Below are positions 26,112 to 35,195 of a DNA stretch of 64,000 bases, piece by piece. Within the stretch, counting starts at the first letter, position 1, and each line of letters opens with the position of its first letter. The notes below the pieces were generated by a model. It was not told where the DNA came from, did not search any database, and saw only the letters and a list, made by a program, of their open reading frames with translations. The stretch comes from Streptomyces cinnamoneus. GTDB taxonomy: Bacteria > Actinomycetota > Actinomycetes > Streptomycetales > Streptomycetaceae. The translations under genes and the position numbers were made by a program. The stretch spans positions 340,794 to 404,793 of the forward strand of contig NZ_BMVB01000003.1 in the NCBI RefSeq assembly GCF_014650495.1, given 5' to 3'.

Positions 26112-26115
<4 letters not shown>
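24652..26115 (-). CDS. L-2,4-diaminobutyrate decarboxylase (RhbB-like)
   Basis: 487-residue group II PLP decarboxylase with Lys296 in YDLHKLGW and the cofactor Asp in HVDAAYGG. It converts 2,4-diaminobutyrate to 1,3-diaminopropane, the amine backbone of rhizobactin 1021 and schizokinen. The ATG overlaps the aminotransferase stop (ATGA), forming the classic two-gene diaminopropane module. Related decarboxylases act on glutamate or aromatic amino acids, but the neighbouring aminotransferase fixes the likely substrate. Confidence 0.92.
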
Positions 26116-27464
<1,349 letters not shown>

Positions 27465-27547
27465 GGTGGGATCCTTCGGTCACGAGCGGAGCTGGGCGGG
27501 CAGAGTGAAGCCCGGTGGGGGGAGGTGCTTTCTCGCCACCCACCGAC

Positions 27548-27566
27548 TTAGGTAAGGCTAACCTAT
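27548..27566. promoter_or_regulatory. Iron box of the diaminopropane genes
   Basis: TTAGGTAAGGCTAACCTAT matches the DmdR/IdeR consensus at 17 of 19 positions, the best of the five in the window. It is upstream of the aminotransferase gene (minus strand). Confidence 0.9.
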
Positions 27567-27620
27567 TGCCTGCCGTGTGCAACTCTCACCCTGCGTGCAC
27601 CGCCCCGGCCCCGCAGGACC

Positions 27621-28487
27621 TCACGCCCCGTCAGCCGCCTTGGCCCCGTGCCGGCTCAGCGGAATGACGAGCGGGGAGCCCGTCTCCTCGTCGAGCCGGA
27701 CCCGGGCGCGCAGCCCGAAGACCTCCGCCACCAGGTCCTCGGTGAGCACCTCGGACGGCGCGCCCTGGGCGACCACCCGCCCGTCCTTCATCGCCACCAG
27801 CCGGTCGGCGTACCGCGCCGCGAGCGAGAGGTCGTGCAGCACCACGACCACGGTGCGGCCCGTCGTCAGGTGCAGCTCGCGCACGAGGTCCAGGACCTCG
27901 ATCTGGTGCGCCAGGTCGAGGTGGTTGGTCGGCTCGTCCAGCAGCAGCAGCTCGGTCTCCTGGGCGAGCGCCATCGCGATCCAGGCGCGCTGCCGCTGTC
28001 CGCCGGACAGCTCGTCCAGCGTCCGCTCCGCCAGCTCGAACATCCCCGTGGCGCGCAGGGCCTGCTCGACGGCCGCCTCGTCGTCCGAGGACCACCGCCG
28101 GTACCAGCTCTGGTGCGGGTGCCGTCCGCGCGCCACCAGGTCGGCGACGCTCAGCCCCTCGGGGGCCGCCGGCGACTGCGGGAGCAGGCCCACGCGTTCG
28201 GCGACCTCGCGCGTGGGGATGCCGTGGATGGGCCGGCCGTCGAGCAGGACGGTCCCCGCGGTGGGCTTCATCAGCCGCCCGAAGGCCCGCAGGAGCGTGG
28301 ACTTGCCACAGCCGTTCGGCCCGATGATGGCCGTGACCGTGCCGTTGGTGATGTCGAGGTCGAGCTCGCGCACGACCGTCCGCTCTCCGTAGGAGAGCGT
28401 CAGCCCCTCGGCGCGCAACCGCACCTCGGGGCGCACGGCGCCGGCGTCCTGCGGTGCCGCGGACGGGGTACGGGTGGTCTCGGTCAT
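27621..28487 (-). CDS. Ferric-siderophore ABC transporter ATPase
   Basis: 288 residues; Walker A GPNGCGKST, signature LSGGQRQR, Walker B LLLLDEP and H-loop VVLHDLS. FecE/FhuC family: energises import of ferric siderophore through the two FecCD permeases encoded immediately upstream. The ATG overlaps the preceding permease stop (ATGA). Third gene of the minus-strand importer operon whose promoter carries an iron box. Confidence 0.94.
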   Translation of the reverse strand: MTETTRTPSAAPQDAGAVRPEVRLRAEGLTLSYGERTVVRELDLDITNGTVTAIIGPNGCGKSTLLRAFGRLMKPTAGTVLLDGRPIHGIPTREVAERVGLLPQSPAAPEGLSVADLVARGRHPHQSWYRRWSSDDEAAVEQALRATGMFELAERTLDELSGGQRQRAWIAMALAQETELLLLDEPTNHLDLAHQIEVLDLVRELHLTTGRTVVVVLHDLSLAARYADRLVAMKDGRVVAQGAPSEVLTEDLVAEVFGLRARVRLDEETGSPLVIPLSRHGAKAADGA

Positions 28488-29584
28488 GACGTGCGGGCCC
28501 TTCCGCTCCGAATGAGCAAGTACAGCAGGTACGGGGCACCCAGTGCGGCGGTGAGGACGCCGACGGGCAGTTCGATGTTTCCGAAGGCGGTGCGCCCGAG
28601 CACGTCGGCCCAGACCGTGACCGCCGCGCCGATCAGCGCGGAGGCGAGCAGCGGCGGCGTGCCCGTGCGCAGCAGCCGGACCGCGAGCTGCGGGCAGGCC
28701 AGCGCCACGAAGGCGATCGGCCCCGCGGCGGCGGTCGCGGCGGCGGTCAGCAGCACGGCCGTGAACAGCAGCGCCACCCGGGTCGCCGTCATGCGGACGC
28801 CGAGGCCGCGGGCGGTGTCGTCGTCGAAGACGAGCGCGCCGAAGGGGAAGGAGAGCAGCAGGGCCACGGGCATGAGCACCAGCAGCGTCCACATGACCGG
28901 CTGCAGGGTGTCCCACGAGGCGCCGTTGAGGCTGCCGTTGAGCCACAACAGCGCACGCCCGGCGTCGACGATGTCGGCCTTGAGCAGCAGCCACGACAGC
29001 ACGCTGGTGAGGATGGCGTTGACGCCCACGCCCACCAGCAGCACGCGGTAGCCGGACAGGCCGCGCCGCACGGCCAGCGCGTAGACGGCCACGGCCGCCA
29101 GCAGTCCGCCCGCCATCGCGGCGGTGGGGATGCCGACGCTGGCGAGGGTGCCGCCGACGCCGCCGTAGGCGCCGCCGAAGACGATGACGGTCACCGCGCC
29201 GACGCCCGAACCCGCCGTGATGCCCAGGATGTCCGGGCTCGCGAGGGGGTTGCGGGCGAGTCCCTGGATGACGGCCCCGGCCAGCGCCAGCGCGGCGCCG
29301 ACGAGCAGGCCCGTCACCGAGCGGGGCAGGCGCAGCTCCGTCACCACCATGCGGTTGCCTTCGTCCCCGCCGCCGAAGAGGGCCTGGGCCACGTCGCCGA
29401 CCGGGATGTCGATGTCACCGCGGCCGCAGTTGACGAGCACCCCGAGGAAGAGGACGCCGAGCGTCAGCAGCGGAACGAACAGGGTGCGCGGGCGCCACAC
29501 CAGGGAGACGGGCCCGGCCCGCAGGGGAATGCGCCCGGGGACGACGGCCCCGGGCGCGCCGTTCCGTGTCGAGGTGTCGCTCAT
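28484..29584 (-). CDS. FecCD-type siderophore permease (second)
   Basis: 366-residue inner-membrane permease with an extended hydrophilic N-terminus and about 9-10 hydrophobic segments. Family motifs: GAALALAGAVIQGLARNPLA and the ATPase-contact loop TARGLGVR. Pairs with the other permease to form the heterodimeric channel. Start overlaps the preceding stop. Confidence 0.93.
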   Translation of the reverse strand: MSDTSTRNGAPGAVVPGRIPLRAGPVSLVWRPRTLFVPLLTLGVLFLGVLVNCGRGDIDIPVGDVAQALFGGGDEGNRMVVTELRLPRSVTGLLVGAALALAGAVIQGLARNPLASPDILGITAGSGVGAVTVIVFGGAYGGVGGTLASVGIPTAAMAGGLLAAVAVYALAVRRGLSGYRVLLVGVGVNAILTSVLSWLLLKADIVDAGRALLWLNGSLNGASWDTLQPVMWTLLVLMPVALLLSFPFGALVFDDDTARGLGVRMTATRVALLFTAVLLTAAATAAAGPIAFVALACPQLAVRLLRTGTPPLLASALIGAAVTVWADVLGRTAFGNIELPVGVLTAALGAPYLLYLLIRSGRARTS

Positions 29585-30639
29585 ATCCTCACCGCCTGGC
29601 GGCGGCGTACGAGCTGGATGAAGACCGGCGCGCCGATGAGCGCCAGCATGATGCCCACCTGCAGCTCCCCGGGGCGGGCCACCAGCCGCCCGAGGGTGTC
29701 CGCCGTGAGCATGAGGGTCGCGCCGATCAGCGCGGCCTGGGCCACGATCCAGCGGTAGTCGGGCCCGGAGAGGTACCGGGCGATGTGCGTGCCGACCAGG
29801 CCGACGAACCCGATGGGCCCGCACACGGCCACCGCCGTGCCGGTCAGCAGCGTGATGGCCGCCATGCCCAGCGCCCGGTTCAGCCCGATGCGCACGCCGA
29901 GCATCCGGGCCACGTCCTCGCCGAGCGAGAGCGCGTTCAGGCCGGGGGTGTTCAGCGCGGCCAGTGCCAGTCCGACCGCGATGAACGGCAGGGCCTGCAG
30001 GGTGAGGCCGAGGGGCTGTCCGCTGACCGAGCCCACCGTCCAGAAGCGGTAGGTCTCCAGGGCCTGCCGGTCGAAGAGCACCATGCCGGCGGTGAGCGCC
30101 GTGAACAGGGCGTGGACGGCGGCGCCGGCCAGGGCGAGGGTCACGGGCGTGGCACCGCCGCGGGTGAGCGCGCCCACCGCGTACACCAAGGTGCCGGCGA
30201 GCGCGGCCCCGAGGAATCCGAACCACACATAGCCGTACAGGCTGCTGACGCCGATCAGGAAGAGGGACGCCACGACGCCCATGCCCGCGCCGGCGCTGAT
30301 GCCGAGGAGGACGGGGTCGGCGATGGGGTTACGGGTGTGCCCCTGCATCAGGGCTCCCGCGGCGCCCAGCGCGAGACCGGCGACGAGGGCGGTCACGGTC
30401 CTGGGCAGGCGCAGCGAGCGGACGATGACGTCCCCTTCGGTGCCGGAGGCGCTCCACAGTCCGTGCCAGATCTGGCCCGGGCCGAGCGGCTGGGCGCCCA
30501 GCCCGATGCTGAGCAGCACCGCCAGGGCGAGCAGCCCCACCAAGACGAATGTCCATATTCGCCGTTTTCTTGCCCTTTCGGACGCAACCTGCTGCATCCT
30601 CCCCTTTTTTACGGGTGGCGCAGGTAGCGCTTCGATCAC
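29581..30639 (-). CDS. FecCD-type siderophore permease (first)
   Basis: About 352 residues, FecCD family (GLALGAAGALMQGHTRNPIA, EDVARMLGVRIG, GTHIARYL). The frame stays open to 30696, but that would run through the iron box and promoter. GTG 30639 behind GGAGGGG with a good spacer is preferred; ATG 30597 is an alternative. First gene of the importer operon, divergent from the binding protein across a shared iron box. Confidence 0.9.
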   Translation of the reverse strand: MIEALPAPPVKKGRMQQVASERARKRRIWTFVLVGLLALAVLLSIGLGAQPLGPGQIWHGLWSASGTEGDVIVRSLRLPRTVTALVAGLALGAAGALMQGHTRNPIADPVLLGISAGAGMGVVASLFLIGVSSLYGYVWFGFLGAALAGTLVYAVGALTRGGATPVTLALAGAAVHALFTALTAGMVLFDRQALETYRFWTVGSVSGQPLGLTLQALPFIAVGLALAALNTPGLNALSLGEDVARMLGVRIGLNRALGMAAITLLTGTAVAVCGPIGFVGLVGTHIARYLSGPDYRWIVAQAALIGATLMLTADTLGRLVARPGELQVGIMLALIGAPVFIQLVRRRQAVRI

Positions 30640-30667
30640 GATCCCCTCCACGGCGAATTTTGGCCAC

Positions 30668-30686
30668 TTAGGTGAGCCTATCCTTA
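30668..30686. promoter_or_regulatory. Iron box shared by importer permeases and binding protein
   Basis: TTAGGTGAGCCTATCCTTA matches the consensus at 15 of 19 positions and lies between the divergent permease and binding-protein genes, 36 bp before the latter's ATG. One bound DmdR could silence both directions. Confidence 0.8.
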
Positions 30687-30722
30687 TGGCGCACAACGCG
30701 AACAGATGAAGGGACCTCGCCG

Positions 30723-31736
30723 ATGAGAGCCAAGTGGCTCAGTCGTTTCAGCCGCACTGTCGGAGCCGTCGCTGTCACCGCAGGCTTGCTCGCCACCGCC
30801 GCCTGTGGCGGCGGCTCGGACAAGGATACGGACGACAAGGGCGACAAGTCCTCGTCCGCCGTCGGCGCTGCGTTCCCGCGCACCATCGACCACGCCATGG
30901 GCAAGACGGAGTTGAAGAAGGCTCCGAAGCGCGTGGTGGCGCTGGACATGACGTTCGTCGACGCCACGCTGGCCCTGCAGTCGGAGGTCGTCGGCTACAC
31001 GACCTTCGCCTCCCCCGACGAGAAGCTGCCCGCCTACTTCGGTGACGACGCGGCCAAGTACGGCGGCAAGGCCAAGCCGGTCGGCATGCTCGAAGAGCCC
31101 AGCCTGGAGAAGATCCAGGCTCTCAAGCCGGACCTGATCCTCTCCGCGAAGGTCCGTCACGAGAAGCTGTACAAGCAGCTGTCGGGCATCGCGCCCACCG
31201 TCTTCACCGAGGACACCGGCGCGACGTGGAAGGACAACCTCAAGCTCGTCGGCAAGGCGCTCGGCAAGGAGCAGCTCGCCGACGAGAAGGTCGCCGCCTT
31301 CGACAAGCGCGCCAAGGCGGTCGGCGAGGCCGTCCGCAAGAAGAAGGGTTCCAACCCCTCCGTCTCCGTCGTCCGCTTCGTCGACGGCCCGACGCGCCTG
31401 TACAAGGAGGACACCTACATCGGTGTCATCGTGAAGGACCTCGGCTTCGGCAAGCCCGAGGACGCCAAGGGCACCGGCTTCAACGCCGACATCTCCGAGG
31501 AGCAGATCAAGAAGGTCGACGCGGACGACATTTTCGTCACCGCCTACCCCGACCCGCAGGGCGCCTCGAAGAAGAGCCAGGAGAAGTTCCAGGCCAACCC
31601 GCTCTGGAAGCAGCTCAAGGGCCAGGTCCACGAGGCCAACGACATCACCTGGATGCTCGCCGTGGGCCTCTACGGCGCCAACTCGGTCCTCGACGACGTC
31701 GCCAAGACGTACGACGTCGACGCCGCCCGCGCCTGA
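30723..31736 (+). CDS. Siderophore-binding lipoprotein of ABC importer
   Basis: 337-residue FepB/FhuD-type binding protein. The N-terminal signal ends at a lipobox-like ATAAC followed by GGGSDKDTDDKGDKSSS, so it is anchored to the outer face of the membrane. The mature part shows the two-lobe pattern (KRVVALDMTFVDATLALQ, LKPDLILSAKVRHEKLYKQLSG). It is Lys- and Asp-rich compared with its neighbours. Captures the ferric siderophore for the divergent permeases. A 16-bp hairpin terminator follows. Confidence 0.93.
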   Translation: MRAKWLSRFSRTVGAVAVTAGLLATAACGGGSDKDTDDKGDKSSSAVGAAFPRTIDHAMGKTELKKAPKRVVALDMTFVDATLALQSEVVGYTTFASPDEKLPAYFGDDAAKYGGKAKPVGMLEEPSLEKIQALKPDLILSAKVRHEKLYKQLSGIAPTVFTEDTGATWKDNLKLVGKALGKEQLADEKVAAFDKRAKAVGEAVRKKKGSNPSVSVVRFVDGPTRLYKEDTYIGVIVKDLGFGKPEDAKGTGFNADISEEQIKKVDADDIFVTAYPDPQGASKKSQEKFQANPLWKQLKGQVHEANDITWMLAVGLYGANSVLDDVAKTYDVDAARA

Positions 31737-31783
31737 CGGCACCGGCCGCGCCACGCCTCGCGACGAGGCGGTGCGAGAACCGG

Positions 31784-31819
31784 AAGGCCGGCCGCTCCCG
31801 GGAGGGAGCGGCCGGCCTT
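31784..31819. terminator. Bidirectional hairpin terminator
   Basis: Perfect 16-bp stem (31784-31799 with 31804-31819) and a 4-nt loop, lying between the convergent binding-protein and lipoprotein genes. Confidence 0.82.
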
Positions 31820-31842
31820 CCCGCGCCGGGGGCGACGGTCGG

Positions 31843-32436
31843 TCAGGAAGCGACCGGCCACTCCAGCGGCTCCTTGTACCAGCCGCGGGTCACCTCCACC
31901 GCTGCCGCCTTCTGGCCCTCCGGGATGAGGAAGGCGGTGCAGACCTCCGCCGACTGGCCCGGGTTCATCTGCTTGCTGCGGTCCGTCGCCGGGCAGTTGG
32001 GCCACTTCGCCTCGCCCATGATGACGATGAGGGCACGGGTGCGCTGGCCCTTGTCGGTGCGGACGACCAGGTCGTCGTCCATGTCGCCGAGCTCCATGGG
32101 CTTGCCGCTCTTGTGGGTGAGCGTCGACCAGACGTAGACGGGGATCTTCGCGCCGTCCTTCTCGTCGTCCTTCTTGAGGCCGGAGTTGTCCATGTCGGCC
32201 TTGGTGCCGGTCTCCACCTTGGTCGGCGTGACGGTGAACTTGGCCCCGTCGGACGCCTGCTTGGCGCTTTCCTGCTCCGGGCTGGCCTCGCCCAGGCGGT
32301 AGGTCTTCTTCTCGTCCTTCGCCTTCGCGTCGGAACGGGAGCCGGACGAACCGGAGCTGGAGCCGCCGTGGCTCTTCTTCCCGGAACCCGAATCGTTACA
32401 GCCGGTCAGCGCCAGGGTGAGCGCCAGGGCACCCAC
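31843..32436 (-). CDS. Putative lipoprotein, function unknown
   Basis: 197 residues from the GTG at 32436: short hydrophobic stretch, lipobox LALTGC, then a Ser/Gly/Lys-rich linker and a hydrophilic domain with two late cysteines (WPNCPATD, AEVCTAF). Only 12 residues precede the lipidated Cys and none is basic, which is too short for a normal signal. The frame stays open upstream and encodes Arg-rich sequence (REETRAWTRAV), but no ATG, GTG, TTG or CTG was found there. An unusual start or a sequence error is possible. I recognise no domain. Confidence 0.72.
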   Translation of the reverse strand: MGALALTLALTGCNDSGSGKKSHGGSSSGSSGSRSDAKAKDEKKTYRLGEASPEQESAKQASDGAKFTVTPTKVETGTKADMDNSGLKKDDEKDGAKIPVYVWSTLTHKSGKPMELGDMDDDLVVRTDKGQRTRALIVIMGEAKWPNCPATDRSKQMNPGQSAEVCTAFLIPEGQKAAAVEVTRGWYKEPLEWPVAS

Positions 32437-32673
32437 GGTCGCCGGGACGGCACGAGTCCACGCGCGCGTCTCTTCTCTCTTTCCCCGTTGGTTGTTCCCC
32501 GTGCCCGGCCGAAGCGGGTCGCCCGGGCGGCCGGATGCACGATGCGGTGCACGATCTTGCCAGAGCAGATTCGGCCACTTATACGGAGGGGTGCGTTCCG
32601 GTGATGCCTGCGGGGATTGCCTGCGGAGATGCTTCCGGGGCGCGCACGGTGACGTGGGAGGGCGGGGCCGGGC
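32437..32673. other. Intergenic region upstream of the lipoprotein
   Basis: 237 bp with no convincing gene. It holds a direct repeat TGCACGAT at 32536-32543 and 32548-32555 (12-bp period) and an AT-rich TATAAG on the minus strand near 32577. Either could belong to the lipoprotein promoter; unproven. Confidence 0.4.
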
Positions 32674-33054
32674 TCAGGGTCCGACGAGCTCCTCATGAGG
32701 CCGGGCCGCCATGCCGATCGCCTCGTCCAGGACGTCCCGGGAGCGGATCAGGTCCCTGATCAGCAGGTCCATCCGCTCGCGTTCCTCGGCCAGTTCGGCG
32801 ACGAGCCGTCCCGTCGCCCGCGCGGACGGCCCCCCGTCCGCGTCCCGCATGCAGGGGAGCAACTGCCCGATCTTCGTACTGCTCAGGCCTGCGGCGAAGA
32901 GGGCCTGGATGCGGATGACCCGGTCGACGGCCCACTCGCCGAACTCGCGGTGACCGCCCGGGGTCCGCTCGGCCGTGAGCAGTCCCTGCTTCTCGTAATA
33001 GCGCAGTGAGCGTTCGCTCACGCCCGTGCGCTCGGCCAGTTCTCCGATCCGCAT
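32674..33054 (-). CDS. MerR-family transcriptional regulator
   Basis: 126 residues. MRIGELAERTGVSERSLRYYE is the standard MerR winged helix, followed by a dimerisation coiled coil (ELAEERERMDLLIRDLIRSRDVLDEA). Only one Cys (LLPCMRD), so it is not a metal-binding MerR or a SoxR-type Fe-S sensor. Divergent from an Old Yellow Enzyme gene whose promoter has the long-spacer architecture used by MerR activators, so it probably activates that gene in response to an electrophile or drug. Confidence 0.88.
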   Translation of the reverse strand: MRIGELAERTGVSERSLRYYEKQGLLTAERTPGGHREFGEWAVDRVIRIQALFAAGLSSTKIGQLLPCMRDADGGPSARATGRLVAELAEERERMDLLIRDLIRSRDVLDEAIGMAARPHEELVGP

Positions 33055-33102
33055 CCGTCCCCCTCGTCCGTGCGGCCCGGCCGCATCCGCCGCGCCCCGC
33101 AC

Positions 33103-33134
33103 TTGAACCTGACACCTGTGTCAGTTCCTACGGT
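33103..33134 (+). promoter_or_regulatory. MerR-type long-spacer promoter with palindrome; probable leaderless start
   Basis: TTGAAC (33103-33108) and TACGGT (33129-33134) are 20 bp apart, longer than the 17 bp used by ordinary promoters. The spacer carries the perfect palindrome CTGACACCTGTGTCAG (33109-33124). The ATG of the target begins 7 nt after the -10, at the expected transcription start. Confidence 0.75.
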
Positions 33135-33140
33135 ACGGGC

Positions 33141-34295
33141 ATGACGCAGACGACCGTAGACTCCAGCCTCTTCCAGCCCACCCGCCTCGGCCCCCTCCAC
33201 CTGCCCAACCGCCTGGTCATGGCACCGCTCACCCGGAACCGGGCCGGGGCCGACGGCGTCCCCGGGTCCCTCATGACCGCGTACTACGCACAGCGCGCCT
33301 CGGCCGGCCTGATCATCGCCGAGGGCACCACGCCGAACGCCGTGGGCCAGACCTACCCCCATATCCCCGCGATCCACAGCCCGGCGCACGTGGCCGGGTG
33401 GCGGGGCGTGACCGAGGCGGTGCGCTCGGCGGGCGGCAGGATGTTCCTGCAGCTCCAGCACGGGGGCCGGATCGGCCACCCGCTCACCAGCGGACTGACT
33501 CCCGTTGCGCCCTCCCCCGTTCCGCTCCCGGAGACGATCCACACCCCCGACGGGCGCGTGCCCTCCGTCACGCCTCGCGAGATGACCGCACTGGACATCC
33601 GGTCCACGGTCGCCGACTTCGCCCGGGCCGCCCGCAACGCCGTCGCGGCGGGCTTCGCCGGCGTGGAGGTGCACGCCGCCAACGGGCAGCTCCTCCACCA
33701 GTTCATGGCACGCAACACCAATCACCGCACCGACGGCTACGGCGGCCCGGTGGCGAACCGCATCCGCTTCGCGGTGGAGGTGACCCGCGCCGTGGCCGAT
33801 GCGATAGGCCCCGAGCGGGTGGGCGTGCGCATCTCTCCGGCCAACACCGTCAACGGCATCGAGGAAGGCGACACCCGGCACCTCTACCCCGCACTCCTCG
33901 AAGCCCTCGCGGACATGGACCTGGCCTACCTCCACCTCGAATTCGCCAACCCCGCCAACCCTCTCTTCGCCACGGTCCGCGACGCCTGGCCCGGCGTCCT
34001 GATGGCCAACCCGGACCTGGGCTGGCCGGCCCCGCTGCCCGCCGACGGCGGACGCAGCGCCGGGGAACGCCTGCTGGACGCGGGGGCCGACCTGATCTCC
34101 CTGGGCCGTGGCTTCCTCGCCAACCCCGACCTCGTCGAACGCCTCCGCGTCGACGCGCCCCTCAACCCGGTGCGCGACAAGTACACGATGTACGTGGGCG
34201 GAGCCACCGGTTACACCGACTACCCCACGCTCACCGCACCTGGCCGGAAGACGCAGGCCACCCAGCCGTTCCCTCTGGACGCAGTGGTCCGTTGA
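33141..34295 (+). CDS. Old Yellow Enzyme-family NADH:flavin oxidoreductase
   Basis: 384-residue FMN ene-reductase of the OYE/NemA/XenB class. Visible are FQPTRLGPLHLPNRLVMAPL at the N-terminus, a substrate-binding segment GVEVHAANGQLLHQF followed by NHRTDGYGG, and FMN-phosphate residues in SLGRGFLANP. Reduces alpha,beta-unsaturated carbonyls, quinones or nitro compounds with NAD(P)H. The gene has no room for a Shine-Dalgarno after its predicted transcription start, so translation is probably leaderless. Likely a MerR-controlled detoxification gene. Confidence 0.93.
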   Translation: MTQTTVDSSLFQPTRLGPLHLPNRLVMAPLTRNRAGADGVPGSLMTAYYAQRASAGLIIAEGTTPNAVGQTYPHIPAIHSPAHVAGWRGVTEAVRSAGGRMFLQLQHGGRIGHPLTSGLTPVAPSPVPLPETIHTPDGRVPSVTPREMTALDIRSTVADFARAARNAVAAGFAGVEVHAANGQLLHQFMARNTNHRTDGYGGPVANRIRFAVEVTRAVADAIGPERVGVRISPANTVNGIEEGDTRHLYPALLEALADMDLAYLHLEFANPANPLFATVRDAWPGVLMANPDLGWPAPLPADGGRSAGERLLDAGADLISLGRGFLANPDLVERLRVDAPLNPVRDKYTMYVGGATGYTDYPTLTAPGRKTQATQPFPLDAVVR

Positions 34296-34382
34296 TCCAG
34301 CCGGTGGAATAGTCACCGGATGCGGTCAGCCCCGCGAGGACAGCACGCGGGACCGCCCTTGGGGAGAGGAACGAGAACGCCC

Positions 34383-35195
34383 ATGAACGTCGGCACCTTG
34401 ACGTCCCGCACCGTGGCCGCGGCCGCGCTCGCCCTGGCACTCGGCCTGGGCACGGCTCCCGGCGCCCAGGCCGCGGCCGTACAGACGGCGGCATCCCTCA
34501 CCGACAAGGTGGGCAAGGCCGGCCGGGCCGACGACGGGGGCGGCTGGCACGGCGAGGGCGGTCTGGAGCTGAACGCCGCGGACAACGCCCGCGTCGACGC
34601 GTTCGTGGCGCAGGCCAGGAAGGCCGAGCGTGCCATCAGCCCCCAGGTGCGGGCCGCCGCGCGGCTCAGCTCGGCCGAGCTGGTCGGCTTCGACCACCGC
34701 CTGAAGTCGCCGGACTCGCTCAAGCGCAAGGTCGCCACGTCCCTGAAGGAACATCAGGGGCAGAGCGTGAACGAGGCCCTGGCCGACATCAAGGACTCGG
34801 TGCGCTACACCCTGCAGTGGCCCGACGGCCGCTACGCCACCGGCGTCGCCACGGCCTCGCACCTGCTGTCCGTATGGGGCAACGACAGCGCCAAGTGGTC
34901 CAACACGTGGGGCCGGCCCAAGGGCTACAAGGGGATCAACTCGGCCTGGAAGGCACCCTTCTCCGGGCACCTCTTCGAGGTCCAGTTCCACACTCCGGCG
35001 AGCAAGTACGCCCAGGAGGTCACGCACAAGCTGTACGAGGAGCAGCGCCTGCCCGGCACCACTCCCGAACGGGCCAAGGAGCTCCAGGAACAGCAGGACG
35101 CCATCTTCGCCGCGGTTCCCGTGCCACAGGGAGCCGACCGGCTCTCCGCTCCCGCCCCCCGGCGGCCCGCGCTGCCCGTGGAGCGCCCGCTCTAG
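34383..35195 (+). CDS. Secreted RelA/SpoT-like nucleotide 3'-pyrophosphokinase
   Basis: 270 residues with a Sec signal peptide (TVAAAALALALGLG..., cleavage near AQA at about residue 32). The mature protein has RelA/SpoT synthetase features: DIKDSVRYTL near residue 135 and FEVQFHTP near residue 200, followed by a helix with THKLYEEQR. Streptomyces are known to secrete an ATP nucleotide 3'-pyrophosphokinase (EC 2.7.6.4) of about this size that makes pppApp-type nucleotides; this looks like that family. GAGGAA precedes the ATG. Secretion separates it from the intracellular stringent response. Its stop overlaps that of the convergent FhuF-like gene. Confidence 0.82.
   Translation: MNVGTLTSRTVAAAALALALGLGTAPGAQAAAVQTAASLTDKVGKAGRADDGGGWHGEGGLELNAADNARVDAFVAQARKAERAISPQVRAAARLSSAELVGFDHRLKSPDSLKRKVATSLKEHQGQSVNEALADIKDSVRYTLQWPDGRYATGVATASHLLSVWGNDSAKWSNTWGRPKGYKGINSAWKAPFSGHLFEVQFHTPASKYAQEVTHKLYEEQRLPGTTPERAKELQEQQDAIFAAVPVPQGADRLSAPAPRRPALPVERPL

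Noticed and set aside
30640..30696. Longest start for the first permease
   Set aside because: It would place the iron box inside the coding sequence; GTG 30639 has a good ribosome site.
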